The notes below the pieces were generated by a model. The model saw only the letters and a list, made by a program, of their open reading frames with translations, was not told the origin of the DNA and did no database searches. 51,606 bases of DNA from an uncultured Ruminiclostridium sp. (GTDB lineage Bacteria; Bacillota; Clostridia; Oscillospirales; Ruminococcaceae): assembly GCA_947630175.1 (NCBI GenBank), contig CANRGJ010000014.1, positions 1-51,606 on the forward strand. The letters are read 5' to 3'. Shown piece by piece: positions 7,762 to 15,690 of the stretch (positions are counted from its first letter, which is position 1; every line of letters begins with the position of its first letter). Position numbers and translations under genes: made by a program.

Positions 7762-8571
7762 ATGGAACGCACAACAAACACAAAAATACTTAAGATAGTG
7801 ACAGTGGGACTTATGGCGGCGCTTGTCTATGTAGGAAACTACCTTTCGATCCCCGTTCCCAATGGGCTTTTAGTCAGCCGCATACATTTAGGCAATTCAA
7901 TGTGCCTTTTAGCGGGACTTTTGTTCTGCGGAAGTACAGGCGGTATCGCCAGCGGGATAGGCGGTGCGCTTTACGACCTGTTCAACCCCGCCTACACTCT
8001 TTCAGCCCCATTCACGTTCATTTCAAAATTTGCAATGGGATTTGTGGCAGGCAAACTGAACCGCCGCAACGCAGAGGGAAAAATCCCCGTTTCCACCGTG
8101 ATAATTGCAGCTGTTCTGGGACAGATAGCATACATTATCCTTTATCTTATAAAGTCATTCTTCACCGTCCTTATTCTGGGAGGAACGGTTGAAGCGGCAT
8201 GGATAGCCACGGGAAACAATGCAATAACTTCCTCCATAACCGCCGTTATTTCCGTCATAATAGCGGTACCTCTCTACATCGCCCTCAGAGCCGCCCTTTC
8301 CAAAACTCCCATACGCCCTCTCATAAATGAGCAAAGTCAGGGAAAAGGCTGGCTCAATCCTGTAACGGTAGGACTTATCGCTTTCGCTTTTGTAACAGTT
8401 ACCGTCTACACCCTCAACCTTTCTGCACAAACTAAGCTGGAAACACAGCAGGCTGAAGAAAAAGCCGCCCTTGAACAGCGCATAGAGGATTATGAGAACA
8501 AGCTGGACTATTTGTACGAACAGCTTGAAATAACTCCTCCCGAAACTTCGGCGGCGGAGGAAACGGAATAA
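7762..8571 (+). CDS. ECF transporter S-component with extra C-terminal helix and coiled coil
   Basis: 269 residues. Residues about 10-185 form a six-helix substrate-binding subunit of an energy-coupling-factor (vitamin) transporter: GLMAALVYVGNYLSIPVP, a conserved LGNSMCLLAGLLFG-type segment, GGIASGIGGALYDLF and FMGFVAGKL-type sequence are typical of this fold. S-components usually end near 180-200 residues; this one continues with a seventh hydrophobic segment (PVTVGLIAFAFVTVTVYTLNL) and an acidic coiled coil (QQAEEKAALEQRIEDYENKLDYLYEQLE). The substrate cannot be told from sequence. No EcfA/EcfT gene is nearby, so it probably shares a distant ECF module. Ribosome site GAAAGGA. Confidence 0.85.
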   Translation: MERTTNTKILKIVTVGLMAALVYVGNYLSIPVPNGLLVSRIHLGNSMCLLAGLLFCGSTGGIASGIGGALYDLFNPAYTLSAPFTFISKFAMGFVAGKLNRRNAEGKIPVSTVIIAAVLGQIAYIILYLIKSFFTVLILGGTVEAAWIATGNNAITSSITAVISVIIAVPLYIALRAALSKTPIRPLINEQSQGKGWLNPVTVGLIAFAFVTVTVYTLNLSAQTKLETQQAEEKAALEQRIEDYENKLDYLYEQLEITPPETSAAEETE

Positions 8572-8575
8572 AACA

Positions 8576-8602
8576 AAACACGGTTCATTTTGAACCGTGT
8601 TT
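8576..8602. terminator. Bidirectional terminator
   Basis: AAACACGGTTC (8576-8586) and GAACCGTGTTT (8592-8602) form perfect arms between two convergent genes. Confidence 0.85.
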
Positions 8603-8603
8603 A

Positions 8604-9209
8604 TTATTGCGGAATATAATATGTATCATCCCCATAAAACTGCACACAGCACCCTTTCGGCACCTGTTTGATCACCTGGACCACGTTGTATATGTCAGGT
8701 CTTGGACTTGTCAGTCCCACTGCCGCCATACCCAGCATAAGCCCGTTCAGTTCTTTAAGCTGACAGGGTGCAAGCCAGAAAACAACTATCGGTACGATCC
8801 CCAGGATCAGCGGTAGCAGCGACATCAGGATAAATCTCCCTTTTTTCATAGGATAGGAAGCAAGCACCATTGCGGCAGGCGGATTTTTGCTGAACCCTAT
8901 ATAAGCGACAGCATTTTTCGGAAAAATCACCGCATGAAGCAATTCATGGGGTACAGCCAGCAATATCCCGATAACAACGCCAATAGGAATAAACCAAAAA
9001 TTCAACGGAAACGCTTCGCTGAACATAACCTTCAAAAAAACAGAAACTGCAATCAAAATAATAAACGGCAAAGCAAAGATCATTGATTTGCTCATCATTT
9101 CATTCATATCAGACGGCATTTTCATCTTAACTGCATTTTCCGCCAGTTCACCCTTCTGATAATTCGCAGGCTCGCCCTTTATTATTCCCAGCCATTTTAT
9201 TTTGGGCAT
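8604..9209 (-). CDS. DUF3267-family putative membrane zinc metalloprotease
   Basis: 201 residues with about four membrane segments. HELLH at residues 88-92 (PHELLHAVIFP) is an HExxH zinc-binding motif at the edge of a membrane helix, as in the DUF3267 family (zincin-like membrane proteins). Peptidase activity is presumed from the motif; substrate unknown. The start has AGGAG 8 nt upstream and a perfect-consensus promoter at 9237-9265. Single gene, divergent from trmB. Confidence 0.85.
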   Translation of the reverse strand: MPKIKWLGIIKGEPANYQKGELAENAVKMKMPSDMNEMMSKSMIFALPFIILIAVSVFLKVMFSEAFPLNFWFIPIGVVIGILLAVPHELLHAVIFPKNAVAYIGFSKNPPAAMVLASYPMKKGRFILMSLLPLILGIVPIVVFWLAPCQLKELNGLMLGMAAVGLTSPRPDIYNVVQVIKQVPKGCCVQFYGDDTYYIPQ

Positions 9210-9236
9210 ATTTTTCTCCTATAAATGTTTTAGGGT

Positions 9237-9265
9237 ATTATAGCATTTTTTACCCCAACTGTCAA
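9237..9265 (-). promoter_or_regulatory. Perfect-consensus sigmaA promoter of the DUF3267 gene
   Basis: On the minus strand: TTGACA (9265-9260), 17 bp, TATAAT (9242-9237). Confidence 0.85.
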
Positions 9266-9272
9266 TTTTTCT

Positions 9273-9301
9273 TTGCAAAAATCCTCCTTTTATGTTATAC
9301 T
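9273..9301 (+). promoter_or_regulatory. Extended -10 promoter of trmB
   Basis: TTGCAA (9273-9278), 17 bp, TATACT (9296-9301), with TGT directly before the -10 box. Confidence 0.7.
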
Positions 9302-9332
9302 ATCTACATACCACTGAAAGGAAAATCCCATT

Positions 9333-10007
9333 ATGCGAATGAGAAAAAAGCGCCACCTTGACGAGCGCCTTGAGAAATGTTCAGACGTCTGCCTCGGTTG
9401 GCTCCCTGATTATACCGCCGAGCAGCGTGGCGACCCGCCTGTTCCGATGTTCGACGTTCATAAGGTCTTCGGCAACAGCAATCCCGTTCATCTTGAAATA
9501 GGCTGCGGCAAAGGCAGATTTATCCAACAGCTGGCCGAGGAAAATCCCGATATAAATTTTCTTGCTCTGGAACAGACTCCCAACGTCCTTGTCACCGCTA
9601 TGGAGCGCACCTGCGCCAGCGGCGTGAAAAATCTGAAATATTATGCGGGAAAAGCCGAATATCTGGAAAAGGTACTCCGCCCGTCAAGCGTTGAGCTTAT
9701 CTATCTGAATTTCAGCTGTCCGTATCCCAAGGAAAGCTACGCCAAGCACCGCCTTACTCACCCGCTTTTTCTGGAAATTTATTCCCACATACTTTCCGAA
9801 AACGGATATATAAAGCAGAAAACAGACAATCAGCGCCTTTTTGAATTTTCCGTTGAAAATTTTTCCCAAAACGGCTGGAGCCTGCGAAATGTTTCTCTCG
9901 ATTTACATAACAGCAATATCACGGGGAATATTATAACCGAATATGAGGAACGTTTCACAAAAATGGGACTTCCTATATATTATCTTGAAGCGTTTTTCAA
10001 AAAATAA
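9333..10007 (+). CDS. trmB: tRNA (guanine46-N7)-methyltransferase
   Basis: 224 residues, the normal size. SAM-binding motif LEIGCGKGRFI (residues 54-64), acidic ALEQTPN after the second strand, and the C-terminal TEYEERF that holds the family TxxE motif. It methylates N7 of G46 in the tRNA variable loop. Odd feature: the family motif F-x-D-P-W-P-K is here F127-S-C-P-Y-P-K133, so the conserved Asp and Trp are Cys129 and Tyr131; the rest of the fold looks intact. Ribosome site GAAAGGA. Single gene. Confidence 0.9.
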   Translation: MRMRKKRHLDERLEKCSDVCLGWLPDYTAEQRGDPPVPMFDVHKVFGNSNPVHLEIGCGKGRFIQQLAEENPDINFLALEQTPNVLVTAMERTCASGVKNLKYYAGKAEYLEKVLRPSSVELIYLNFSCPYPKESYAKHRLTHPLFLEIYSHILSENGYIKQKTDNQRLFEFSVENFSQNGWSLRNVSLDLHNSNITGNIITEYEERFTKMGLPIYYLEAFFKK

Positions 10008-10018
10008 ATAACATTCTA

Positions 10019-10047
10019 TTTACTTTTTTGGGAATTTATGGTAAAAT
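10019..10047 (+). promoter_or_regulatory. Probable extended -10 promoter of the YtxH-like gene
   Basis: TTTACT (10019-10024), 17 bp, TAAAAT (10042-10047) with TGG before the -10 box. Confidence 0.55.
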
Positions 10048-10111
10048 TATTTATAGAATATATCGTGCAAATAAAAAATGGAGCCTCGTAAGCTCCGAGA
10101 AAGGGTAACGT

Positions 10112-10690
10112 ATGAAAACATTGACAGCTATTCTGGCACTTGCAGGTGTGGCGGGAGTAGGCTATTATGTCTACAAGAAGATCAACGACAAGAAGGAAGA
10201 CGACAACACTACCGCTTACACCGAGTATAAGGAAAGCTATGGCGACAAGGTACGCAGAGCCTCCATGTACGCCGTAGGCACTATCAAGACCACCGCCGAC
10301 AAGATCTCCGAAGGAATCAAGCAGGTAAAGAGCGAGGATATGGTCAAAAAGGGTGAAGAGACCGTTGAGCAGATGAAGGAGACCACCGGCGAGATAAAGG
10401 AACACGTTAAAGAGACCACAGGCGGAATAAAAGAACACGTCAAGGAGACCGCCGCAGGACTTAAAGAGGACATAAAGGGACTTAAAAACCTTGTCACCTC
10501 AATAAACACAACTCCCGCCGACGCTCCTGAAGAGGAAGCAAACGAAGAAGAGGATTCCATTCCCGAGATAAGTGGAGAGGTCTCCGATTCCGATTCTGAC
10601 CTTGTAGCAAGGCTGGAAGAAGTTTTAGTGGACGACGATGACGATGAGAGCGAGCTTTTCGCCTCCTCCGAGCCTGAAGAACAGCTTTAA
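10112..10690 (+). CDS. YtxH-like protein with LEA-type 11-residue repeats and acidic tail
   Basis: 192 residues. N-terminal hydrophobic anchor (LTAILALAGVAGVGYYVYKKI), then a charged amphipathic helix in which three 11-residue units follow each other (KETTGEIKEHV, KETTGGIKEHV, KETAAGLKEDI), as in group-3 LEA and apolipophorin-like stress proteins. The last 60 residues are almost wholly Glu/Asp/Ser, including DDDDDES. YtxH-type proteins are membrane-bound, stress-induced proteins of Firmicutes; a role in desiccation or envelope protection is inferred. Ribosome site AAAGGG. Single gene with its own promoter and terminator. Confidence 0.8.
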   Translation: MKTLTAILALAGVAGVGYYVYKKINDKKEDDNTTAYTEYKESYGDKVRRASMYAVGTIKTTADKISEGIKQVKSEDMVKKGEETVEQMKETTGEIKEHVKETTGGIKEHVKETAAGLKEDIKGLKNLVTSINTTPADAPEEEANEEEDSIPEISGEVSDSDSDLVARLEEVLVDDDDDESELFASSEPEEQL

Positions 10691-10707
10691 TATTATCTTT
10701 CAATAAA

Positions 10708-10740
10708 AAACTTCCCGTTATAATTCACAACGGGAAGTTT
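10708..10740. terminator. Bidirectional terminator
   Basis: AAACTTCCCGTT (10708-10719) and AACGGGAAGTTT (10729-10740), perfect arms, between convergent genes. Confidence 0.88.
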
Positions 10741-10750
10741 AATTTTTATT

Positions 10751-13450
10751 TCACACATTAGAAAACAGCGGATTAGCGCTCAATATCTCCTGCTTTACAT
10801 CATCTGCGATATGAGGGATAGGCATAAGCGCAGGTCTGCCCGTATAAAATCCCTGGATATAATCCACTCCGAAATCTATTACCGTTCTCAGCTCGTCTGA
10901 CGTTTCCACGCCCTCCGCCAAAACCTTGATGTTGTTCAGCCTTGCAAATTCTATCGTGCTACGCACAAACATCTGCTTGTTGATGTCCTTGTGTATATTG
11001 GAAACAAGGAAACGGTCGATCTTGATTATCTGCGGCTCATACCTCAGCAGGTTTACGATATTGGAATGACCCGTTCCGTAATCGTCGATAGCAATTTGCG
11101 TGTTTGACTTTACTCCCAGAGCTTTTATCGCGTTCAGCTCGCCGTCCGAAATACTGTCCTGTTCGGTTATTTCAAACACGAAATAGTCGATTATGTCGGA
11201 ATATTTTTTGCTGATGAATTCAGCGTCCTCATCGTTCAGGAAATATCCCGGTATGGAATTTATAAATATCATATGCCCGCCGAAGGTGTCAAACTCCTGG
11301 GAATATCTTCTCATAACGTTGAGAATAGTGGCTCTTTCAATATCATACAGCCTGTTATAAGCCCTTGCGGTATCAAGTATCTGAAGCGGGTTCATTCCAA
11401 TACTGCCCTCGGTCCTCATAAGTGCCTCATAAGCGTATATCTCGCCATTCTTTGCATTTACGATAGGCTGAAAATGATACAAAAACAGGTTTCTTTCTAT
11501 CAGAATATTATATGCGTCGTAGAAATCCTGCTTGGGAGCCTCTCCCTTGATAACTGCGCCGGTGCCGTTCTTGATAAGGTTTGCGTAAAGCTCGATACCT
11601 GCTATCTTTGTGTAAGTGGCAAGCGTTCCATTCCAGCCCGGCTGTACCACGGTGCAGCCACAGTTTATCTCAACGTAATACGGCTTTCCTCTGCTGTTGT
11701 TGTAATGCTCGATATTTGTGAAGAAGGCGTTCGTGGCGTTGTTTATCACCTTTCCTATATCCTTGCCGTCGTTGAAATAATTCACGATGACAAATTCGTT
11801 TTCTGAAATATGGGCGATATAGCAGTCCACAGGATTAGCCAGCTTAAAGGTCTCCGCCACAAAGCACAGCACCTCCTCCACGTCCTTTATGCCGTAGTTT
11901 TCATAGATATATTTGTACTTCGGCATTGCGTAAAGGGAAACGCAGAGGGATTTTTTATGATTGTTCTCATCGGCGGAAAATTCCTCAAACCACTTTGTGA
12001 CGCCGTTAAGGTTAGGCAGCTTTGTTATGGGATTTATCAGCGACGCATTTTCAATGCTCAGCATCATAAATTTCTGCCTTATATAGTTGAGCAGGGAATT
12101 ATACGCTATGTTCACCGCCTTGGAAATTCGATTCATAGTGTGAGCGCGATTGAGGATATCGTTCGTTTTCATAGCGTAATACCCGCATACCTCGTCCGCC
12201 GCGTTGATAGCCGTCAGGATATACGCCGTATCGTCCTCCGCCCACTCCTCGGGACAGGGGATTATCTGCGATACGTCCATCTTGGTCATCATCTCTATAC
12301 TGTTGTCGTCAAATCTCGGAACTATGTAATAGGTATTGTTTGCGGAGCTTACGCCTCCGTTGACAGGCTTTCCCTCCGACGCGTTGTAAATGAAATCGGC
12401 TCTCATGCACATATACGAATCCGTCATAATGAATTCTGACAGGTTCTGCGTCAGCTTGTTTATCTCCACGTCCTCTATCAGCCTGTCTATCCAGCCGTAA
12501 ACATGCGCCTCGTGCCCCTCCATATCCTGCATCATATTGAATATGTAGGTTATATCTCTGTGGCGGCTGTCGTATTTTTCCGCACAGCCGCAGGAATGTT
12601 CGATCTTCGCCTTGTATTGCTGATAGAAAACGCCCTCTCTCATACCGCTTTCAAACGCTTTGTCAAAAACATCAAGACAAAGCCCGCAAAGAGCGTCCAC
12701 GTCCTCGGTGCAGGTGGTCAGCTTCGGCTGAAAATATTCTCCGTCGGGAACACCGTCAAAGCCAGTAACAGCCACGTCTTCGGGAACACGGTATCCCATT
12801 TCCTCCAGCTTTTCGCAGGCGGCGATAGCCATAAAGTCATTTGCGCATATAAAAGCGCGGGGAGCTTTGCCTCTTTTTTGCAGAAGCTCATCTATCGCCT
12901 TTCTGGTAGGCTCGCTCCAGTATTCGCCGTAAATAACATTGTCATAGGAAAATTCCAGTCCGTTTTCCTCCAGCACTTCCTTGTACAGCGCTATCCTGGA
13001 ATCCGAAACCTCGTCTTCCTCTTTTTTTCCCGCCACAAAGACCGTGTCAGTGAATTTATGGTCAGCAACTATATGTCTTATAACGCTTTTATATGCCTCC
13101 TCATACTGCTTGAGTATGCTAAGGCAGCCTTTGTCCGCCGAGTCCATGATGAGAACGGGAACATTTTGCGCCATTGCCCTGTCCCTGATAGCTTTGTATA
13201 CGTGCTTTCCGTAAAAATTGTCGGAAAGGATCATAAGTGCGTCTATGACGTCATAATTGATAATATCATAAATAGACTTTGAACCTTCGTCACAAGCGTC
13301 GTTCTTGAAAAAATCGACTGTGCTGTTGAATATCATCAGCTTATATCCGCGTTTGAACGCAACAGCACGCAGCTTATCCATAAAATTAGCCCTTGTTTTG
13401 TCATTTATACGGGTAAGACAAACGCCTATGACTTTTTTTCCGTTTATCAT
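10751..13450 (-). CDS. LacI-type sensor domain fused to degenerate GGDEF and intact EAL domain
   Basis: About 899 residues, with no membrane segment, so cytoplasmic. Residues about 5-290 match the periplasmic-binding-protein-like sugar-sensing domain of LacI regulators (GKKVIGVCLTRIND, FICANDFMAIAACEKLEEMG, DVAVTGFDG) but lack the helix-turn-helix. A helical linker follows, then a GGDEF domain starting at NPITKLPN whose signature is SENEF, so cyclase activity is unlikely. The EAL domain has EALMR (677-681), the E in FEITEQ, DDYGTG, the Lys of IIKIDRF, AEGVET and QGFYTGRP: a complete c-di-GMP phosphodiesterase. Start at 13450 because AGAGGT lies 7 nt upstream; a TTG two codons earlier is possible. 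Confidence 0.88.
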   Translation of the reverse strand: MINGKKVIGVCLTRINDKTRANFMDKLRAVAFKRGYKLMIFNSTVDFFKNDACDEGSKSIYDIINYDVIDALMILSDNFYGKHVYKAIRDRAMAQNVPVLIMDSADKGCLSILKQYEEAYKSVIRHIVADHKFTDTVFVAGKKEEDEVSDSRIALYKEVLEENGLEFSYDNVIYGEYWSEPTRKAIDELLQKRGKAPRAFICANDFMAIAACEKLEEMGYRVPEDVAVTGFDGVPDGEYFQPKLTTCTEDVDALCGLCLDVFDKAFESGMREGVFYQQYKAKIEHSCGCAEKYDSRHRDITYIFNMMQDMEGHEAHVYGWIDRLIEDVEINKLTQNLSEFIMTDSYMCMRADFIYNASEGKPVNGGVSSANNTYYIVPRFDDNSIEMMTKMDVSQIIPCPEEWAEDDTAYILTAINAADEVCGYYAMKTNDILNRAHTMNRISKAVNIAYNSLLNYIRQKFMMLSIENASLINPITKLPNLNGVTKWFEEFSADENNHKKSLCVSLYAMPKYKYIYENYGIKDVEEVLCFVAETFKLANPVDCYIAHISENEFVIVNYFNDGKDIGKVINNATNAFFTNIEHYNNSRGKPYYVEINCGCTVVQPGWNGTLATYTKIAGIELYANLIKNGTGAVIKGEAPKQDFYDAYNILIERNLFLYHFQPIVNAKNGEIYAYEALMRTEGSIGMNPLQILDTARAYNRLYDIERATILNVMRRYSQEFDTFGGHMIFINSIPGYFLNDEDAEFISKKYSDIIDYFVFEITEQDSISDGELNAIKALGVKSNTQIAIDDYGTGHSNIVNLLRYEPQIIKIDRFLVSNIHKDINKQMFVRSTIEFARLNNIKVLAEGVETSDELRTVIDFGVDYIQGFYTGRPALMPIPHIADDVKQEILSANPLFSNV

Positions 13451-13596
13451 TATCAATACCTCTTTTAGTAGGGGACTGCTGCCCCTGTTTTATCAAGACG
13501 CAAACTTGTCTGCACTTCAGCAGCCGAGCATAGCTGCGGAAAAATCTGCTGATATGCGCCGCAACGCTATGAGCTTTTGATATAATTATTTAATCT

Positions 13597-13625
13597 ATCA
13601 TATCATATTATTCAAAAATTGTCAA
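13597..13625 (-). promoter_or_regulatory. SigmaA promoter of the GGDEF/EAL gene, with a 140-nt structured leader
   Basis: On the minus strand TTGACA (13625-13620), 17 bp, TATGAT (13602-13597). The leader that follows (about 13590-13451) is much more GC-rich than the promoter and holds complementary CAGCAG/CTGCTG and GGGG/CCCC pairs, the latter just before the ribosome site. I could not match it to the c-di-GMP riboswitch consensus. The rest of the gap up to 13722 shows nothing recognisable. Confidence 0.75.
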
Positions 13626-13722
13626 TTGTATTTTCAAATGTTGAAAACCTTTATATAAATTATACAAATTTTTTCGTAAAATTGTCCTAAATAAGACCTG
13701 TATTCCTGCTTTTTAATAAACA

Positions 13723-13756
13723 AAATAAAGCGTCTGACTCATCAAACGCTTTATTT
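13723..13756 (-). terminator. Terminator of the flavodoxin-DUF362 operon
   Basis: AAATAAAGCGT (13723-13733) and ACGCTTTATTT (13746-13756), perfect arms followed by a T/A-rich tract on both strands. Confidence 0.8.
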
Positions 13757-13773
13757 TTTTATGCTTTGTACTT

Positions 13774-15654
13774 TTATTTTTCAAGGCAGATAAGCTCTAT
13801 TCCCTCATCTTTTCCCAGATTTCTGCTGTATTGCTTGCTCTGCGAATTATTCCAATGCTCATGCACTCCGAGATTTTCCACTTCGTTCCCGTTCCCATCT
13901 GTGTAGATTGTGCCTGACGGCGGCTCACTCACAAGTCCCGCCTCGTGAAGACAATTTTCTACATTGGGATTATTGCGGACAGCGCCGTTATTTTCAACGA
14001 CCGTGGGTTCGTTCATCAGAAAATCTATTCCTACCGAATCAATAGCCACTGGGTCTTGAGAAACGAATATGCTGGAGGTATAGTCTCCGTTAAACGGCGT
14101 CTGCTGCCACCTTGAATTTTCTGCTGTTATCGAAGCGCCCTCGCTTACAGCGCATATCAAAGCGTCCAGCATATACAATATCGTTTTTCCGCCAAGCTGA
14201 TAATTTGCAGCCAGGTCAACAAGAGGACTGTAAATCCCCATTTCGTTTTTTGTCAGCCATTGGTGCAGATTTGCTCCCTCAGGCGGACGCATAGCGTTTC
14301 CGTTTATAAAGGAGCCGAAATGATTTTTCCCGCAAAGCGTAACCCCGTAGCTATGTCCCTTTAGGTTTGCCAGATTGATGATATATTCCGCATTTGTAAC
14401 GCAGGTCGGCAGATAATTCACATTCCCGCTGAACTGACAGGACCAGTTTATTGGAGCGTCTTTGTCTGCAATTCCGTTGTTCCTGCCCACAAAGCTGACT
14501 CCCGCAAGCTCTCCTTCACTGCACATCTTTACCATATAATCGGGAAACAGTCTGGAAACATCATACACCGTAATATCCGCAGGAGGAACGCCCGCCTCCT
14601 CGACTAGCGAACGCAGAAGCGCCTTTAATAGCACAGGATTTGTATAGCTCATTTGTGTTTTGCCCGAGGTGTCGTCGTCAAATACCGCAGAGCCGTTTAT
14701 ATTTGCTTTTATGGCGATTTTTTGCCCCGCAGAATATCCGCCGCTTTTTCCGTGAGAGGCATTGTGTACGGCAAACAGTTCGTTCCACCCGTCCTTTGCA
14801 TTTTCCTTTCCACCTAATGAAGCAATGCTGTCGTTCACCATTTCAAGTATACAGTTTTCGTCAAAATTATCCGTGTTCCACCAGTAACCGTCTCCACTCC
14901 ACTCTACCGAATCAGGATCATGCGCCCACACAACACGCCCCGGCATTGCCCCTATTCCTTTTCCGTAAGGCTCATGCTGTGGAAAAACGCCGTCATAAGA
15001 CATTGAACTCACTTCCTTTTTCGCAGACAGATCAAGAACGCTCACCCACTGTTGTATTTCCGATACCTCTGTATTCTCCGCAAAGCGTTTTCCGTCAAGC
15101 CATTTCGTTTCGCCTGATACGAGGGTGTGAAGATTTTCCGCACTTGTGCCTATTCCGCTGGCATTTGACGTGCAGAAGGGAATTATGGTTTTTCCCGAAA
15201 AATCATAGCTCTCAAGAAATGTGTATATGATTTTAGGCGCCTGCCCGTGCCATATCGGGTAGCCTATAAAAACAATATCATGGTTCTCAATATCCACGTT
15301 ACCGTTTATTGCGGGACGGGCGTCAGGGTCGTTTTGCTCTCTGTCGGCACGGCAGTCGGTATAGTATTCCAGATCTTCTTTTGTATAGGGAACTTGCGGA
15401 ACTATCTCATACAGATCTCCGCCCGCTGCGTCTTTGATATATTCCGCAGCCTGCTTTGTATTTCCCGTACAGGAAAAATAAGCTACAAGAATATCTGTGC
15501 TTTCAGGCGCAGATGTGTTTTCCCCACTGCCTGAGCTTCCATTTTCAACAAATGTTGAAATTTCCGAACTGTATTCCTCACCATTTTCCATACCGCAGGA
15601 TACCGATGTAAAGCAAATGCACAGGGACAACAGCACAGCCGCCGATCGTTTCAT
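13774..15654 (-). CDS. Lipoprotein with flavodoxin domain fused to a DUF362 domain
   Basis: 626 residues. N-terminal lipoprotein signal with Cys20 (FTSVSC), then a Ser/Glu-rich spacer. Residues about 53-210 are a flavodoxin: ILVAYFSCTGNTKQAAEYI is the FMN phosphate loop, IVFIGYPIWHGQAP the second loop. Residues about 225-600 match the DUF362 family (KIAIKANINGS, NAEYIINLANLKGHSYGVTLCGKNHFGSF, FVSQDPVAIDSVGIDFL), often found with iron-sulfur centres, though no ferredoxin motif is visible. An extracytoplasmic electron-transfer role is inferred. It is last in the operon 16931 to 13774, 36 bp after the hydrolase gene, with AGGTG as ribosome site. Confidence 0.87.
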   Translation of the reverse strand: MKRSAAVLLSLCICFTSVSCGMENGEEYSSEISTFVENGSSGSGENTSAPESTDILVAYFSCTGNTKQAAEYIKDAAGGDLYEIVPQVPYTKEDLEYYTDCRADREQNDPDARPAINGNVDIENHDIVFIGYPIWHGQAPKIIYTFLESYDFSGKTIIPFCTSNASGIGTSAENLHTLVSGETKWLDGKRFAENTEVSEIQQWVSVLDLSAKKEVSSMSYDGVFPQHEPYGKGIGAMPGRVVWAHDPDSVEWSGDGYWWNTDNFDENCILEMVNDSIASLGGKENAKDGWNELFAVHNASHGKSGGYSAGQKIAIKANINGSAVFDDDTSGKTQMSYTNPVLLKALLRSLVEEAGVPPADITVYDVSRLFPDYMVKMCSEGELAGVSFVGRNNGIADKDAPINWSCQFSGNVNYLPTCVTNAEYIINLANLKGHSYGVTLCGKNHFGSFINGNAMRPPEGANLHQWLTKNEMGIYSPLVDLAANYQLGGKTILYMLDALICAVSEGASITAENSRWQQTPFNGDYTSSIFVSQDPVAIDSVGIDFLMNEPTVVENNGAVRNNPNVENCLHEAGLVSEPPSGTIYTDGNGNEVENLGVHEHWNNSQSKQYSRNLGKDEGIELICLEK

Positions 15655-15690
15655 TTCACACCTCAGACTTATTATTATTCTGTTCCGTTG

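Noticed and set aside
13451-13596. c-di-GMP riboswitch in the leader of the GGDEF/EAL gene
   Set aside because: Expected conserved core could not be found, although the leader looks structured.
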